Source: Pseudomonadota bacterium | GTDB lineage: Bacteria; Pseudomonadota; Gammaproteobacteria; Xanthomonadales; Rhodanobacteraceae | Assembly: GCA_021792975.1 (NCBI GenBank) | Contig: JAJYTR010000005.1 | Span: forward strand, 1-64,000 | Reading direction: 5' to 3' | Length of the DNA: 64,000 nt | In this document: positions 26,356 through 36,770 of the stretch, piece by piece | Numbering within the stretch: the stretch's first letter is position 1 | How the letters are laid out: every line of letters starts with the position of its first letter | Position numbers and translations under genes: made by a program | The notes under the pieces: generated by a model | Databases searched by the model: none | The model's input: the letters and a program-made list of their open reading frames with translations, nothing else | What the model was told of the DNA's origin: nothing

Positions 26356-28422
26356 ATGCACGCGCAAGCCTCCTCCGCCCGCGGCATCGACCGCGAGATC
26401 CTCGCGCGCGCCGTCGGCGATGCCTTCCGCAAACTGTCGCCACGCGCGCAGTTCCGCAATCCGGTGATGTTCGTGGTGTTCGTGTGCAGCCTGCTGACCA
26501 CCGGACTGTGGCTGCAGGCGCTGTCGGGAGCCGTCCATGCGCCGACGGGGTTCATCTTCGCGATCGCGGCCTGGCTGTGGTTCACGCTGCTGTTCGCCAA
26601 CTTCGCCGAAGCCATCGCCGAGGGCCGCGGCAAGGCGCAGGCGCAGGCGCTGCGCAGCGCACGCAAGGACGTGCTGGCCAAGCGCATGCGCAACCCACGG
26701 GATCGCGTGCACGTCGAATTCGTGCCGGCCACCGATCTGCGCGCCGGCCACCTGGTGCTGGTGGAAACCGGCGACCAGGTACCCGGCGACGGCGAGGTGG
26801 TCGAAGGCGCGGCCACGGTGGACGAGAGCGCCATCACCGGCGAATCCGCGCCGGTGATCCGCGAATCCGGCGGCGACCGCAGCTCGGTCACCGGCGGCAC
26901 GCGGGTACTGTCGGACTGGCTGGTGGTGCGCATCGCCAGCAACCCCGGCGAGAGCTTCCTGGACCGCATGATCGCCATGGTCGAGGGTGCGTCGCGGCGC
27001 AAGACGCCCAACGAGATCGCGCTGACCATCCTGCTGGCCAAGTTCACCCTGATCTTCCTGCTGGCCTGCGCCACGCTGCTGCCCTATTCGCTGTACAGCG
27101 TGCAGGCGACCGGACACGGCTCGCCGATCACCCTCACCGTGCTGGTGGCGCTGCTGGTGTGCCTGATCCCCACCACCATCGGCGGCCTGCTCTCGGCGAT
27201 CGGCATTGCCGGCATGGACCGCATGATTCAAGCCAATGTCATCGCCACCTCCGGGCGCGCGGTCGAGGCCGCCGGCGACGTCGACGTGCTGCTGCTGGAC
27301 AAGACCGGCACGATCACCCTGGGCAACCGCCAGGCAGTGGCCTTCCATGCCGCTCCTGGGGTGGAGACCCCGGCGCTGGCCGAGGCGGCGCAACTGGCGT
27401 CGCTGGCCGACGAGACCCCGGAGGGCCGCAGCATCGTGGTGCTGGCCAAGGAGGCGCACGGCCTGCGCGAACGCGCGCTCGAGGGCATGCAGTTCATTCC
27501 CTTCAGCGCGCAGACACGCATGAGCGGCGTCGACTGCGGCGCGCGCCAGGTACGCAAGGGCGCCCTGGACGCCATCGAGAAGCACCTCGCCGCCGCCGGT
27601 GCCGTTCTGCCGGCTGCCGTGCGCCGCTGCGCCGAGGACGTTGCCCGCCGCGGCGCCACGCCGCTGGTGGTGGCCGAATCGGGGCGCGCGCTGGGCGTGA
27701 TCGAACTGAAGGACATCGTCAAGGGCGGCATCCGCGAGCGCTTCGCCGAACTGCGCCGCATGGGCATCCGCACCATCATGATCACCGGCGACAACCCGCT
27801 CACCGCGGCGGCCATCGCCGCCGAGGCGGGCGTGGACGACTTCCTGGCGGAAGCCACGCCCGAGACCAAGCTCAAGCTGATCCGCGACATCCAGGCCGAG
27901 GGGCGGCTGGTGGCGATGTGCGGCGACGGCACCAACGACGCGCCGGCACTGGCGCAGGCCGACGTGGCGGTGGCCATGAACACCGGCACCCAGGCGGCCA
28001 AGGAAGCCGGCAACATGGTCGATCTGGATTCCAACCCGACCAAGCTGATCGAGGTGGTGGAGATCGGCAAGCAGATGCTGATCACGCGCGGCGCACTGAC
28101 CACCTTCTCGATCGCCAACGACGTCGCCAAGTACTTCGCCATCATCCCGGCCGCGTTCGCCAGCACCTACCCGGCGCTGGGCGCGCTCAACATCATGCAC
28201 CTGGCCACGCCGCAGAGCGCGATCCTCTCGGCGGTGATCTTCAACGCGCTGATCATCATCGCGCTGATTCCGCTGGCGCTGCGCGGCGTGCGCGCGCGCG
28301 CCGCCGGCGCCGCCGCGCTGCTGCGCCGCAACCTGCTGATCTACGGCCTGGGCGGCCTGGTGGTGCCGTTCATCGGCATCAAGCTGATCGACCTGCTGCT
28401 GGTCGCCCTGCATCTCGCCTGA
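26356..28422 (+). CDS. kdpB: Potassium-transporting P-type ATPase subunit KdpB
   Basis: A 688-residue P-type ATPase. The actuator motif ITGESAPV lies near residue 159 (its Ser is the inhibitory phosphorylation site in E. coli), the phosphorylated Asp in [13 protein letters not shown] near 315, nucleotide-binding [23 protein letters not shown] near 475 and the hinge [16 protein letters not shown] near 520. It hydrolyses ATP to drive K+ through KdpA. After its stop comes an unusual gap of nearly 200 bp before kdpC, with a 57-codon ORF. Confidence 0.96.
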   Translation: MHAQASSARGIDREILARAVGDAFRKLSPRAQFRNPVMFVVFVCSLLTTGLWLQALSGAVHAPTGFIFAIAAWLWFTLLFANFAEAIAEGRGKAQAQALRSARKDVLAKRMRNPRDRVHVEFVPATDLRAGHLVLVETGDQVPGDGEVVEGAATVDESAITGESAPVIRESGGDRSSVTGGTRVLSDWLVVRIASNPGESFLDRMIAMVEGASRRKTPNEIALTILLAKFTLIFLLACATLLPYSLYSVQATGHGSPITLTVLVALLVCLIPTTIGGLLSAIGIAGMDRMIQANVIATSGRAVEAAGDVDVLLLDKTGTITLGNRQAVAFHAAPGVETPALAEAAQLASLADETPEGRSIVVLAKEAHGLRERALEGMQFIPFSAQTRMSGVDCGARQVRKGALDAIEKHLAAAGAVLPAAVRRCAEDVARRGATPLVVAESGRALGVIELKDIVKGGIRERFAELRRMGIRTIMITGDNPLTAAAIAAEAGVDDFLAEATPETKLKLIRDIQAEGRLVAMCGDGTNDAPALAQADVAVAMNTGTQAAKEAGNMVDLDSNPTKLIEVVEIGKQMLITRGALTTFSIANDVAKYFAIIPAAFASTYPALGALNIMHLATPQSAILSAVIFNALIIIALIPLALRGVRARAAGAAALLRRNLLIYGLGGLVVPFIGIKLIDLLLVALHLA

Positions 28423-28431
28423 GCCGTGGAC

Positions 28432-28605
28432 ATGCGACGCGTCATCGCCTCGCTGCGGCGTTCCGCACAACCGCCCGTCGGCGCGACGCCGATGCACGCT
28501 ACCGGCGCCGCCTTCTGCGCGAGCACAGCCGGCTTGACCGATCTGCGCGACACGCTCGACACCGGCGGCACACGCGCGGTACTGACCCTGCAGGGCACGT
28601 TCTGA
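28432..28605 (+). CDS. 57-codon ORF between kdpB and kdpC, unrecognised
   Basis: An ATG ten bases after the kdpB stop opens a frame that starts [15 protein letters not shown] and ends [10 protein letters not shown], with its TGA ten bases before the kdpC ATG. Tight packing suggests a small gene, but no ribosome binding site is obvious and the composition is not distinctive. The C-terminal end resembles the last strand of a beta-barrel protein, so it could also be a leftover of a deleted gene. Confidence 0.3.
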   Translation: MRRVIASLRRSAQPPVGATPMHATGAAFCASTAGLTDLRDTLDTGGTRAVLTLQGTF

Positions 28606-28615
28606 AGGAGCTCCC

Positions 28616-29218
28616 ATGCGATCCCTGATCCGCCAATCCCTGAGCCTGCTGCTGGCGATGACGCTGATCACCGGGCTGATGTACCCGCTGGCGGTCACCG
28701 CGCTGGCGCAGGCGCTGTTTCCGCGCCAGGCCAACGGCAGTCTGATCGTGCGTGGCGGCCGGGTGCTGGGCTCGCGCCTGATCGGCCAGCCCTTCCGCAG
28801 CGCCGGCTATTTCTGGAGCCGGCCCTCGGCCACCGCGCCCCGCCCCTACGATGCCGCCGCTTCGTCGGGCTCCAACCTGGGGCCGGACAATCCGGCCCTG
28901 CGCGCCGCCGTGGCGAGGCGTGTGGCGGCCCTGCGCGCCGCCGACCCTGGCGCGGGTCCGGTGCCCGTCGATCTGGTGACCGCCTCGGCCAGCGGCCTCG
29001 ATCCGGACATCAGCTCGGCGGCGGCGCTGTACCAGCTTGCCCGGGTGGCGCGGGCGCGGCATCTGTCCGCGGCACAGGTGCGGGCGATGATCGACGCCTC
29101 GACCCGCGGCCGGCAGTTGGGCGTGCTGGGCGAACCGCGCGTCAACGTACTGGAACTGAACCTGCGCCTCGACGGGCTGTGGCACGGCCGGCGGACGTCG
29201 CGGGGACTGGCGCGCTGA
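28616..29218 (+). CDS. kdpC: Potassium-transporting ATPase subunit KdpC
   Basis: A 200-residue single-span protein (E. coli 190). The N-terminal membrane helix (residues 9-30) is followed by [41 protein letters not shown] and [15 protein letters not shown], all KdpC signatures. It assists ATP binding by KdpB. A strong AAGGAG ribosome binding site precedes the ATG. kdpD follows 47 bp later. Confidence 0.95.
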   Translation: MRSLIRQSLSLLLAMTLITGLMYPLAVTALAQALFPRQANGSLIVRGGRVLGSRLIGQPFRSAGYFWSRPSATAPRPYDAAASSGSNLGPDNPALRAAVARRVAALRAADPGAGPVPVDLVTASASGLDPDISSAAALYQLARVARARHLSAAQVRAMIDASTRGRQLGVLGEPRVNVLELNLRLDGLWHGRRTSRGLAR

Positions 29219-29265
29219 GGCGCACGCGCCGATGATGGCCGCCACCACCGTCGCCAGGTCGCCCC

Positions 29266-31992
29266 ATGGCCGTCGAGCGCAGCGACGCGCGCCCCGACCC
29301 CGATGCCCTGCTTGAACGCGCCCGGCTGGAAGCGCAGGCGAACGCGCGCGGGCGGCTGAAGGTCTTCTTCGGAGCCTCGGCCGGAGTCGGCAAGACCTAC
29401 GCCATGCTGCAGGCCGCGCGCAAAATGCAGGCCGAGGGCGTCGAGACCGTCGCCGGCTACATCGAACCGCATGGACGCCCGGAAACCGAGGCCCTGCTGG
29501 CCGGCCTGGAAACGCTGCGGCCGCGGCAGATCGAGCATCGCGGCATCGTGCTGCGCGAGTTCGACCTGGACGCCGCGCTGCACCGCCATCCGCGTCTGCT
29601 GCTGGTCGACGAGTTTGCGCACAGCAATCCGCCCGGCACGCGCCACCCCAAGCGCTGGCAGGACATCGCCGAACTGCTCGACGCCGGCATCGATGTCTAT
29701 ACCACGCTCAACGTGCAGCACCTGGAGAGCCTCAACGACGTGGTCGCGCAGATCACCGGCGTGCGCGTGCGCGAAACGGTGCCGGACAGCGTGTTCGAGC
29801 GTGCCGACGAGGTGGAGCTGATCGACCTGCCGCCGGACGATCTGATCGGACGCCTGCATGAAGGCAAGGTCTACGTGCCGCAGCGCGCCCGCCGCGCGCT
29901 GGAAGCGTTTTTCCGCAAGGGCAATCTGATCGCCCTGCGCCAGCTTGCGCTGCGCGCCACCGCCGACCGCGTCGACGCGGCGATGCGCGAATACCGCGCG
30001 CGCCATGCCATCGGCGGCACCTGGGCCGCCGGCGAACGCGTCCTGGTGTGCGTCGGCCCGGACGCGCTCTCGGAGCGACTGGTGCGCCGCGCGCGACGTC
30101 TGGCCTTCGCGCTGCATGGCGAGTGGCTGGCCGCCTACGTGGAGACGCCGCGACTGCAGCGCCTGCCGCGCGCCGCGCGCGACGGCGTGCTGCGCACGCT
30201 GAAGCTGGCGGAAAGCCTGGGCGCGCAGACCTTCAACCTCAGCGGCGAGCACGTGGCCGACGAGCTGCTGGCGCTGGCACGCCAGCGCAACGTCAGCAAG
30301 ATCATCGTCGGCAAGCCGGCGCGCGCGCGCCTGCGCGACCGCCTGCGTCCCGGACTGGTCGAGGCACTGATCCGCGGCAGCGGCGACATCGACGTGCTGG
30401 TGGTCACCAGCGAACCCGGGCGGACGCCGGTCGAGCTGCCGCGGCTGCCGCGCCGCAGCAGCCGCTGGCCGGCCTATCTGCTGGGGCTGGCCGCGGTGGC
30501 GCTGGCGACCGCCCTGTGCGCCGCGCTGTTCCGCGTGCTGGGGCCGGCCAATCTGGTGATGATCTACCTGCTGGCCGTGGTCTGGGTGGCGGCACGCCAC
30601 GGTCGCGGCCCGTCGGTGCTGGCGGCGTTCTGCAGCGTGGCACTGTTCGATTTCCTGTTCATCGAGCCGTACTTCTCGTTCGCGGTCTCCGACACCCAGT
30701 ATCTGCTGACGTTCGCGGTGATGCTGGGCGTCGGGCTGCTGATCAGCAATCTCACCGCGCAGGCCAGGCGCCGCGCGGCCGTGGCGCGCCACCGTGAGCG
30801 ACGCATGCACGAGCTCAACGCGCTAAGCCGCGAACTGGCGCGCGAACGCACCCGCGAGCGTCTGGTCGCCGCGCTGCGCCGGCATGTGCTGGCCATGCTG
30901 GGCGGGTCGGCCGCGGTGCTGTTTCCGGACGCCGCCGGCCACGTGCAGGACCCGGAGCGGTTCTGCACGCGCGGCCGCACGCCGCCACCCGGACAGATGC
31001 TGTTTCCGGTGCCGGGCAACGACATCGGCATCGCGCAGTGGGCCTACGACCACCAGCGCAGCGCCGGTCTGGGCACCGACACCCTGGCCAACACCGATAC
31101 CGTGTACGTGCCGCTGCGCGCACTGCAGCGCTGCATGGGGGTGCTGGCGCTGCGCCCGGGCGACCCGCGCCAACTGCAGGTGCCCGAGCAGATGCACCTG
31201 CTGGACATGATGGTCAGCCAGGCCGCAATCGCCATCGAACGTTCCGATTTGTCCGCGGCGGCGCAGCGCGCCAGCGTCGAGGTGGAATCCGAACGGCTGC
31301 GCAACACGCTGCTCAGCGCCATCTCGCACGACTTCCGCACGCCGCTGGCGACCATCATCGGCGCGGCCAGCACGCTGCTGTCCGCAACGCCCGGCGGGAT
31401 CGACGAGGGCCACCGGCAGAGTCTGCTGCAGAGCCTGCTGGCGGAGGCGCAGCGGTTGCACCGGCTCACCGGCAACCTGCTGGACCTCAGCCGTTTCGAC
31501 GCCAACGGCCTGCAACTGGAGCGCCAGTGGCTGGCCATCGACGACGTGATCGGCGCCGTGCTGGCCCAGTTGCAGGGCCTGCTGGAGCACCGTGCCGTGC
31601 ACGTGACCGTAGCACCCGATCTGCCGCTGTTTCCCGGCGACGAGACGCTGCTCGGCCAGCTGCTGGTGAACCTGATCGAGAACGCGGCGAAACACACGCC
31701 GCCGGGCACGCCCATCGACATCGACGCCGATGCCGCCGACGGCGCGCTGCGCGTCGCCGTGCGCGACCGTGGACCGGGCCTGCCCGCGGGCGACAGTGCC
31801 CGCCTGTTCGAGAAGTTCCAGCGCGGCCGCCCCGAGGACGCACAGAGCGGATTCGGGCTCGGTCTCAGCATCGCGCGCGCGATCGTGCTGGCGCACGGCG
31901 GCACCATCAGTGCAAGTGCGCGCGAGGGCGGCGGCGCCGAATTCGTGTTCACCCTGCCCCTGCAGGCCCCGGTGGCAGGCGCCGATGGCTGA
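29266..31992 (+). CDS. kdpD: Sensor histidine kinase KdpD
   Basis: A 908-residue sensor with the N-terminal KdpD domain (Walker A FFGASAGVGKTYAML near residue 37, Walker B LLLVDEFAHSN), a Usp-like domain (about 245-380), four membrane helices (about 400-500), a GAF-like part and a C-terminal HisKA/HATPase unit: phospho-acceptor His in ISHDFRTPLATIIG near 688, N box LIENAAKHTPPGTP and G2 FGLGLSIARAIV. It senses K+ limitation or osmotic state and phosphorylates KdpE. It overlaps kdpE by eight bases. Confidence 0.95.
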   Translation: MAVERSDARPDPDALLERARLEAQANARGRLKVFFGASAGVGKTYAMLQAARKMQAEGVETVAGYIEPHGRPETEALLAGLETLRPRQIEHRGIVLREFDLDAALHRHPRLLLVDEFAHSNPPGTRHPKRWQDIAELLDAGIDVYTTLNVQHLESLNDVVAQITGVRVRETVPDSVFERADEVELIDLPPDDLIGRLHEGKVYVPQRARRALEAFFRKGNLIALRQLALRATADRVDAAMREYRARHAIGGTWAAGERVLVCVGPDALSERLVRRARRLAFALHGEWLAAYVETPRLQRLPRAARDGVLRTLKLAESLGAQTFNLSGEHVADELLALARQRNVSKIIVGKPARARLRDRLRPGLVEALIRGSGDIDVLVVTSEPGRTPVELPRLPRRSSRWPAYLLGLAAVALATALCAALFRVLGPANLVMIYLLAVVWVAARHGRGPSVLAAFCSVALFDFLFIEPYFSFAVSDTQYLLTFAVMLGVGLLISNLTAQARRRAAVARHRERRMHELNALSRELARERTRERLVAALRRHVLAMLGGSAAVLFPDAAGHVQDPERFCTRGRTPPPGQMLFPVPGNDIGIAQWAYDHQRSAGLGTDTLANTDTVYVPLRALQRCMGVLALRPGDPRQLQVPEQMHLLDMMVSQAAIAIERSDLSAAAQRASVEVESERLRNTLLSAISHDFRTPLATIIGAASTLLSATPGGIDEGHRQSLLQSLLAEAQRLHRLTGNLLDLSRFDANGLQLERQWLAIDDVIGAVLAQLQGLLEHRAVHVTVAPDLPLFPGDETLLGQLLVNLIENAAKHTPPGTPIDIDADAADGALRVAVRDRGPGLPAGDSARLFEKFQRGRPEDAQSGFGLGLSIARAIVLAHGGTISASAREGGGAEFVFTLPLQAPVAGADG

Positions 31993-32686
31993 TCCCAAGG
32001 CCAGCGTGGTCCTGATCGAGGACGATCCGCAGATCCGGCGCTTCCTGGTCGCCGCGCTGGAACTGCACGGCTATGCACCGCACGAGGCGGCGACCGCGAA
32101 CGAGGGCCTGCGCCTGGTGACCAGCCGCCAGCCCGACCTGGTGATCCTCGATCTCGGCCTGCCGGACCTGTCCGGCCTGGAGGTGATCCGTCGCCTGCGC
32201 GAGTGGTACACGCGGCCGATCCTGGTGCTCTCGGCGCGCACGCGCGAACAGGACAAGGTGGCGGCGCTGGACCTGGGCGCCGACGACTATCTGACCAAGC
32301 CGTTCGGCATCGACGAACTGCTGGCGCGGCTGCGCGTGGCGCTGCGCCATCTGGCGGGGCGGCAGTCCGGCGATGCCGACGGGCGCATCGAGATCGACGG
32401 ACTGGTGATCGATGCCGGCGCGCGGCGCGTGCTCAAGCGCGGCGCCGACGTGCATCTCACGCCGCGCGAATACCGGCTGCTGCTGGCGCTGGCCAGCCAG
32501 CGCGGCAAGGTGCTGACGCACCGCCACCTGCTGCGCGAGGTATGGGGCCCCAGTCACGTCGAATCGCCGCACTACCTGCGCATCTACATGCGCGCGCTGC
32601 GCGCCAAGATCGAGGACGATCCGGCACGCCCGCGCTGGCTGCTCACCGAGATCGGCGTCGGCTATCGTTTCGCCGACGCCGGCTGA
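31985..32686 (+). CDS. kdpE: Response regulator KdpE
   Basis: A 233-residue OmpR/PhoB-family regulator. The receiver has the acidic pair in VVLIEDDPQ, phospho-acceptor Asp in LVILDLGLPDLSG near residue 54 and the Lys in YLTKPFGIDELLAR. The winged-helix DNA-binding domain (about 135-230) ends RWLLTEIGVGYRF. It activates the kdp operon when phosphorylated by KdpD. The start within the kdpD end gives the correct N-terminus. It converges on sucD with only 11 bp between. Confidence 0.95.
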   Translation: MADPKASVVLIEDDPQIRRFLVAALELHGYAPHEAATANEGLRLVTSRQPDLVILDLGLPDLSGLEVIRRLREWYTRPILVLSARTREQDKVAALDLGADDYLTKPFGIDELLARLRVALRHLAGRQSGDADGRIEIDGLVIDAGARRVLKRGADVHLTPREYRLLLALASQRGKVLTHRHLLREVWGPSHVESPHYLRIYMRALRAKIEDDPARPRWLLTEIGVGYRFADAG

Positions 32687-32697
32687 CGCCGCGCCGC

Positions 32698-33576
32698 TCA
32701 GCCGCGCAGGCGCTGCGCGAGTGTCCTGCCGAGATCGGCGGGCGATTTCACCGTGGTGACCCCGGCCTGCTCCAGCGCCGCGAACTTGGCCTTCGCCGTG
32801 CCCTTGCCGCCGCTGATGATGGCGCCGGCGTGGCCCATGCGCTTGCCCGCCGGCGCCGACGCGCCGGCGATGAAGGCCACCACCGGCTTGCTCACGTGGT
32901 CGCTGATGAACTCGGCGGCCTCCTCCTCGGCGCTGCCGCCGATCTCGCCGACCATGATGATGCCGGAGGTGTCCGGATCGTCCTGGAACAGCTTCAGGCA
33001 ATCGATGAAGTTCAGGCCGTTGATGGGGTCGCCGCCGATGCCGATGCAGGTGCTCTGGCCGAGCCCGGCCTGGGTGGTCTGGAACACCGCCTCGTAGGTG
33101 AGCGTGCCGGAGCGCGAGACGATCCCCACCTTGCCGGGCTGATGGATGTGGCCGGGCATGATGCCGATCTTGCACTCGCCCGGGGTGATCACGCCGGGGC
33201 AATTGGGGCCAATCAGCACGGTGCCGGGATAGCTGTGGGTGAGCGCGTTCTTGACGCGCAGCATGTCCAGCACCGGGATGCCCTCGGTGATGGCCACGAT
33301 CACCCGGATGCCGGCGTCGGCGGCTTCGAGGATGGCGTCGGCGGCGAACGGCGGCGGCACGAAGATCATGCTGGCATCGGCACCGGTGCTGTCCACCGCG
33401 TCCTGCACGGTGTCGAACACCGGCAGGCCGAGATGCTCGCTGCCGCCCTTGCCGGGGGTGACCCCGCCGACCAGCCTGGTGCCGTAGTCCAGCGCCTGCT
33501 GTGAGTGGAACGTGCCCTGCTGGCCGGTGAAGCCCTGGCAGATCACACGGGTGTTGCTGTTGACGAGTACGGACAT
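32698..33576 (-). CDS. sucD: Succinyl-CoA synthetase alpha subunit SucD
   Basis: A 292-residue subunit starting [20 protein letters not shown] (CoA-binding Rossmann domain). It has [14 protein letters not shown] and the phospho-His in [17 protein letters not shown] near residue 247. It carries the phosphohistidine intermediate of the substrate-level phosphorylation step in the citric acid cycle. An in-frame extension upstream of 33576 has no family resemblance. It follows sucC by 91 bp in the same operon. Confidence 0.96.
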   Translation of the reverse strand: MSVLVNSNTRVICQGFTGQQGTFHSQQALDYGTRLVGGVTPGKGGSEHLGLPVFDTVQDAVDSTGADASMIFVPPPFAADAILEAADAGIRVIVAITEGIPVLDMLRVKNALTHSYPGTVLIGPNCPGVITPGECKIGIMPGHIHQPGKVGIVSRSGTLTYEAVFQTTQAGLGQSTCIGIGGDPINGLNFIDCLKLFQDDPDTSGIIMVGEIGGSAEEEAAEFISDHVSKPVVAFIAGASAPAGKRMGHAGAIISGGKGTAKAKFAALEQAGVTTVKSPADLGRTLAQRLRG

Positions 33577-33667
33577 GGTGGGTTCTCTTGTCGGTTCGGG
33601 TCCCGGGTCGACGCGCATCCCTGCGCAGCCCGGAACTCGGCCATCCTGGCCGCGGCGATGGGAACGC

Positions 33668-34831
33668 TCAGGCGGAAATCGCCGCGACGGCTTTGCGCGC
33701 GGCGTCGTTGAGGTCATCGGCGGGAGTGATCTTCAAGCCCGAATTGGCCAGCAGCGCGCGGCCCTGCTCGACGTTGGTGCCCTGCAGGCGCACCACCACC
33801 GGGATGGTCAGGCCGACCTCCCTGGCCGCGGCGATGATGCCCTCGGCGATCAGGTCGCAGCGCACGATGCCGCCGAAAATGTTGACCAGGATCGCCTTCA
33901 CCTTGTCCGAGGACAGGATCAGCTTGAACGCCTCGGTCACGCGCTCCTTGGTGGCGCCGCCGCCAACGTCGAGGAAGTTGGCCGGCTCGGCACCGGCCAG
34001 CTTGATCACATCCATGGTGGCCATGGCCAGACCGGCGCCGTTGACCATGCAGCCGATATTGCCGTCCATGGTGACGTAGTTGAGGTTGTGCTCGGCGGCC
34101 TCGGCCTCGGCCGGATCTTCCTGCGTGCGGTCGCGCATCGCGGCCAGGCGCGGATGGCGGAATTCGGCGTTGTCGTCGGAGTTGACCTTGCCGTCCAGCG
34201 CCAGCAGATCGCCGCTGCCCACGATGGCCAGCGGATTCAGCTCGACCAGCGCCAGATCCTGCTCGTTGAACAGCCGGTACAGGCCCAGCATGATCCTGCC
34301 GAGCTGCCCCACCTGCCTGGCGTCGAGACCCATGGCGAAGCCCAGCTTGCGGCACTGGTAGGGCTGCAGGCCCTGGATGAAGTCCACGGTGACGGTGTGG
34401 ATCTCATCGGGCGTCTCGCGCGCCACCTGCTCGATGTCCACGCCGCCACGGCTGGAGGCGATGAAGGTCACCGCCTTGCTGCCGCGGTCCACCAGCACCG
34501 ACAGGTACAACTCCTTGACGATGTCGTTGGCGTCGGTCACCAGCACCTGGTGGACCGGCAGCGCGCGTCCGGCCGACTGATACGTGCTCATGCGCGTGCC
34601 CAGCATGCCGGCGGCCGCCGCCTTCACCTCGTCCGGCGTCCTGCAGAACTTGACGCCGCCGGCCTTGCCGCGCCCGCCGGCATGGATCTGCGCCTTGACC
34701 ATCCAGGGTCCCGCGCCCAGCGCCCTGGCGGCGTCGACGGCGAGTTCGGGGGTGTCGGCGACCTTGCCCGCGGGTACGGCGATGCCGTACTCGGCGAACA
34801 GCTCTTTGGCCTGGTACTCATGGAAATTCAT
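33668..34831 (-). CDS. sucC: Succinyl-CoA synthetase beta subunit SucC
   Basis: A 387-residue ATP-grasp subunit starting [17 protein letters not shown]. It has [16 protein letters not shown] (nucleotide site), [33 protein letters not shown] and [17 protein letters not shown]. It binds nucleotide and succinate. It is divergent from pilS; this sucCD-pilSR neighbourhood is typical of Xanthomonadales. Confidence 0.96.
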   Translation of the reverse strand: MNFHEYQAKELFAEYGIAVPAGKVADTPELAVDAARALGAGPWMVKAQIHAGGRGKAGGVKFCRTPDEVKAAAAGMLGTRMSTYQSAGRALPVHQVLVTDANDIVKELYLSVLVDRGSKAVTFIASSRGGVDIEQVARETPDEIHTVTVDFIQGLQPYQCRKLGFAMGLDARQVGQLGRIMLGLYRLFNEQDLALVELNPLAIVGSGDLLALDGKVNSDDNAEFRHPRLAAMRDRTQEDPAEAEAAEHNLNYVTMDGNIGCMVNGAGLAMATMDVIKLAGAEPANFLDVGGGATKERVTEAFKLILSSDKVKAILVNIFGGIVRCDLIAEGIIAAAREVGLTIPVVVRLQGTNVEQGRALLANSGLKITPADDLNDAARKAVAAISA

Positions 34832-35081
34832 GCACGACCTCGGGAAATGCGCGGAAAGGGGCAGCCGGAAGGAGGTGCCGGCCGCAAGCAAGCCCCCTAT
34901 TTTCGGCGACATCGCGCGCCGTGGCAAAGCCGTGCCGCGGCCGGCCGGCCGTAAACGCCACACATTGCGCTTCACCTATACTCCCCGGGACATCGGCGGG
35001 GCGCTGCGGGTGTCGCGCGGGGCGGATCGCGCGCCCGCGCCGGACCGGCAACGCGCTCCACGGGCAGGAACGGAAGGCGCA

Positions 35082-36701
35082 ATGGCGGCAGCGGAAACCC
35101 AGCAGCACCTGTCTTCCGGCGAAATCGTCCGCCGCGAGCTGTATTTCACCAACCTGTTCCGGGTGCTGCAGGCCAGCACCTATATCGGACTGGCCTACAG
35201 CCCCTGGCTGGGCGATCTGGTGCAACCCGAGCTGCCGTCGCTGGCGCGCGGCGTGGCACTGGTGTACGTGGCCGTCGCCCTGGCGCTGCTGTTCACCACC
35301 CGCCGCGCGCTGCCGCGGCTGGGCAGCGCCATGCCGCCGATGATCGCGCTGGATATCGCCGCGGCGATCCTGATGATCGTCGCCATCCCGGACGCCCGCA
35401 CCGGCATCGCCGGCCTGCTGCTGGTCAATCTCAGCGCCGGCGCGGCGCTGCTGAGCCTGCGCGCGGGTTTCGCGCTGGCCGGCGGCGCCAGCGCGTCGCT
35501 GCTGCTGCTGGGCCTGTTCCAGGTGCTGGCGCAGGATCGCCCCGCACGGCTGCTGCTGGAGTCGCTGCTGTTCACCCTGGCCTACGTCGCCGCCGCCTGG
35601 CTCAACCACACGCTGGGCCGGCAGATGCGCGCCAGCGAGGCGCTGGCCGAGCGACGCGGTCTGGACCTGGCCAATCTCGCCCAGGTCAACGAGCTGATCA
35701 TCAAGCGCATGAAGACCGGGGTGCTGTTGGTCGACGCCGGCAACCACATCCACCAGATGAACGAGTCCGCGTGGCTGCTGCTGGGCAGTCCGTCCGGCGA
35801 CCAGCGCGACCTCGGCAGCGTGGCACCGGAGCTCTCGCGCCGGCTGTACCACTGGCGCAACCTGGCGCGCAGCGACGAGACCTCGGTCGCGCTGGCCGAG
35901 GGCGTGCCGGAAGTGATCCCGCGCTTCACCCGGCTGGCTGCCAACGACGACGCGCACGTGCTGATCTTCCTCGACGACACCTCGCTGGTGTCGCGCCGCG
36001 CCGAGGAGATGACGCTCAGCTCGCTGGGACGGCTGTCGGCCTCGATCGCCCACGAGATCCGCAACCCGCTGGCCGCGATCCGCTATTCGGCCCAGTTGCT
36101 GGCCGAATCGCCCGACCTCAGCGAGGAGGACGGGCGCATGGTGGAGATCATCAACAACCACTGCGTGCGGCTCAACGACATCGTCGAGAACATCCTGCAG
36201 CTTTCGCGCCGGGACCGTTCGCGCCCCGAGGTGCTGGACCTCAACGACTGGGTGCTGCGCTTCGTCGAGGAGTACTCCGAGTCCAACGACCTCGGCGAGG
36301 ACAGCCTGCGCGCGGTGACCCAGGCGCGCGCGGTGGAAGCGCTGGCCGACCCGCAGCATCTGCAGCAGGTGGTCTGGAACCTGGTGCAGAACGCGCTGCG
36401 CTACGGCCGCCTGCCCGGCGAGCCGGCGCGGGTGATGGTGATCGCCCGCAACGCCACCGAGCAGGGTCCGCCGCTGCTGGAGGTGGTGGACCGCGGACCC
36501 GGCATCCCGCCCAAGGTGGCCGCGCAGATCTTCGAGCCGTTCTTCACCACCCATGAAATGGGCACGGGTCTCGGCCTGTATCTCGCACGGCAGATGTGCG
36601 ACGCCAACCAGGCCACGCTGGAATACGTGCCGGTGCCCGGCGGCGGCAGCTGCTTCCGCATCACGCTCGGCGCCTCGGTGCGCATGGCCAGCGCGGTGTG
36701 A
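35082..36701 (+). CDS. pilS: Sensor histidine kinase PilS
   Basis: A 539-residue membrane sensor: six hydrophobic segments in the first 190 residues, a linker/PAS region (about 200-310) beginning NELIIKRMKTGVLLVD, then HisKA with SIAHEIRNPLAAIRYSAQLL near residue 323 and HATPase motifs (NLVQNALRYGRLPGEP, GTGLGLYLARQM). It controls pilin expression through PilR. GGAAGG stands before the ATG, and a TATACT -10-like box (34977-34982) about 100 bp upstream may belong to its promoter. pilR follows after 69 bp. Confidence 0.93.
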   Translation: MAAAETQQHLSSGEIVRRELYFTNLFRVLQASTYIGLAYSPWLGDLVQPELPSLARGVALVYVAVALALLFTTRRALPRLGSAMPPMIALDIAAAILMIVAIPDARTGIAGLLLVNLSAGAALLSLRAGFALAGGASASLLLLGLFQVLAQDRPARLLLESLLFTLAYVAAAWLNHTLGRQMRASEALAERRGLDLANLAQVNELIIKRMKTGVLLVDAGNHIHQMNESAWLLLGSPSGDQRDLGSVAPELSRRLYHWRNLARSDETSVALAEGVPEVIPRFTRLAANDDAHVLIFLDDTSLVSRRAEEMTLSSLGRLSASIAHEIRNPLAAIRYSAQLLAESPDLSEEDGRMVEIINNHCVRLNDIVENILQLSRRDRSRPEVLDLNDWVLRFVEEYSESNDLGEDSLRAVTQARAVEALADPQHLQQVVWNLVQNALRYGRLPGEPARVMVIARNATEQGPPLLEVVDRGPGIPPKVAAQIFEPFFTTHEMGTGLGLYLARQMCDANQATLEYVPVPGGGSCFRITLGASVRMASAV

Positions 36702-36770
36702 CCGACGCCACGCTTTGCCCGGCGCCCCGCCGGCGCTACTCTGCGCCGGGAGCACTCAGGCGCCGCGCAT

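Noticed and set aside
26137-28734. 865-codon antisense frame opposite kdpB
   Set aside because: It mirrors kdpB codon structure and is His/Gln/Arg-rich, with no motifs. A typical shadow of a long G+C-rich gene.
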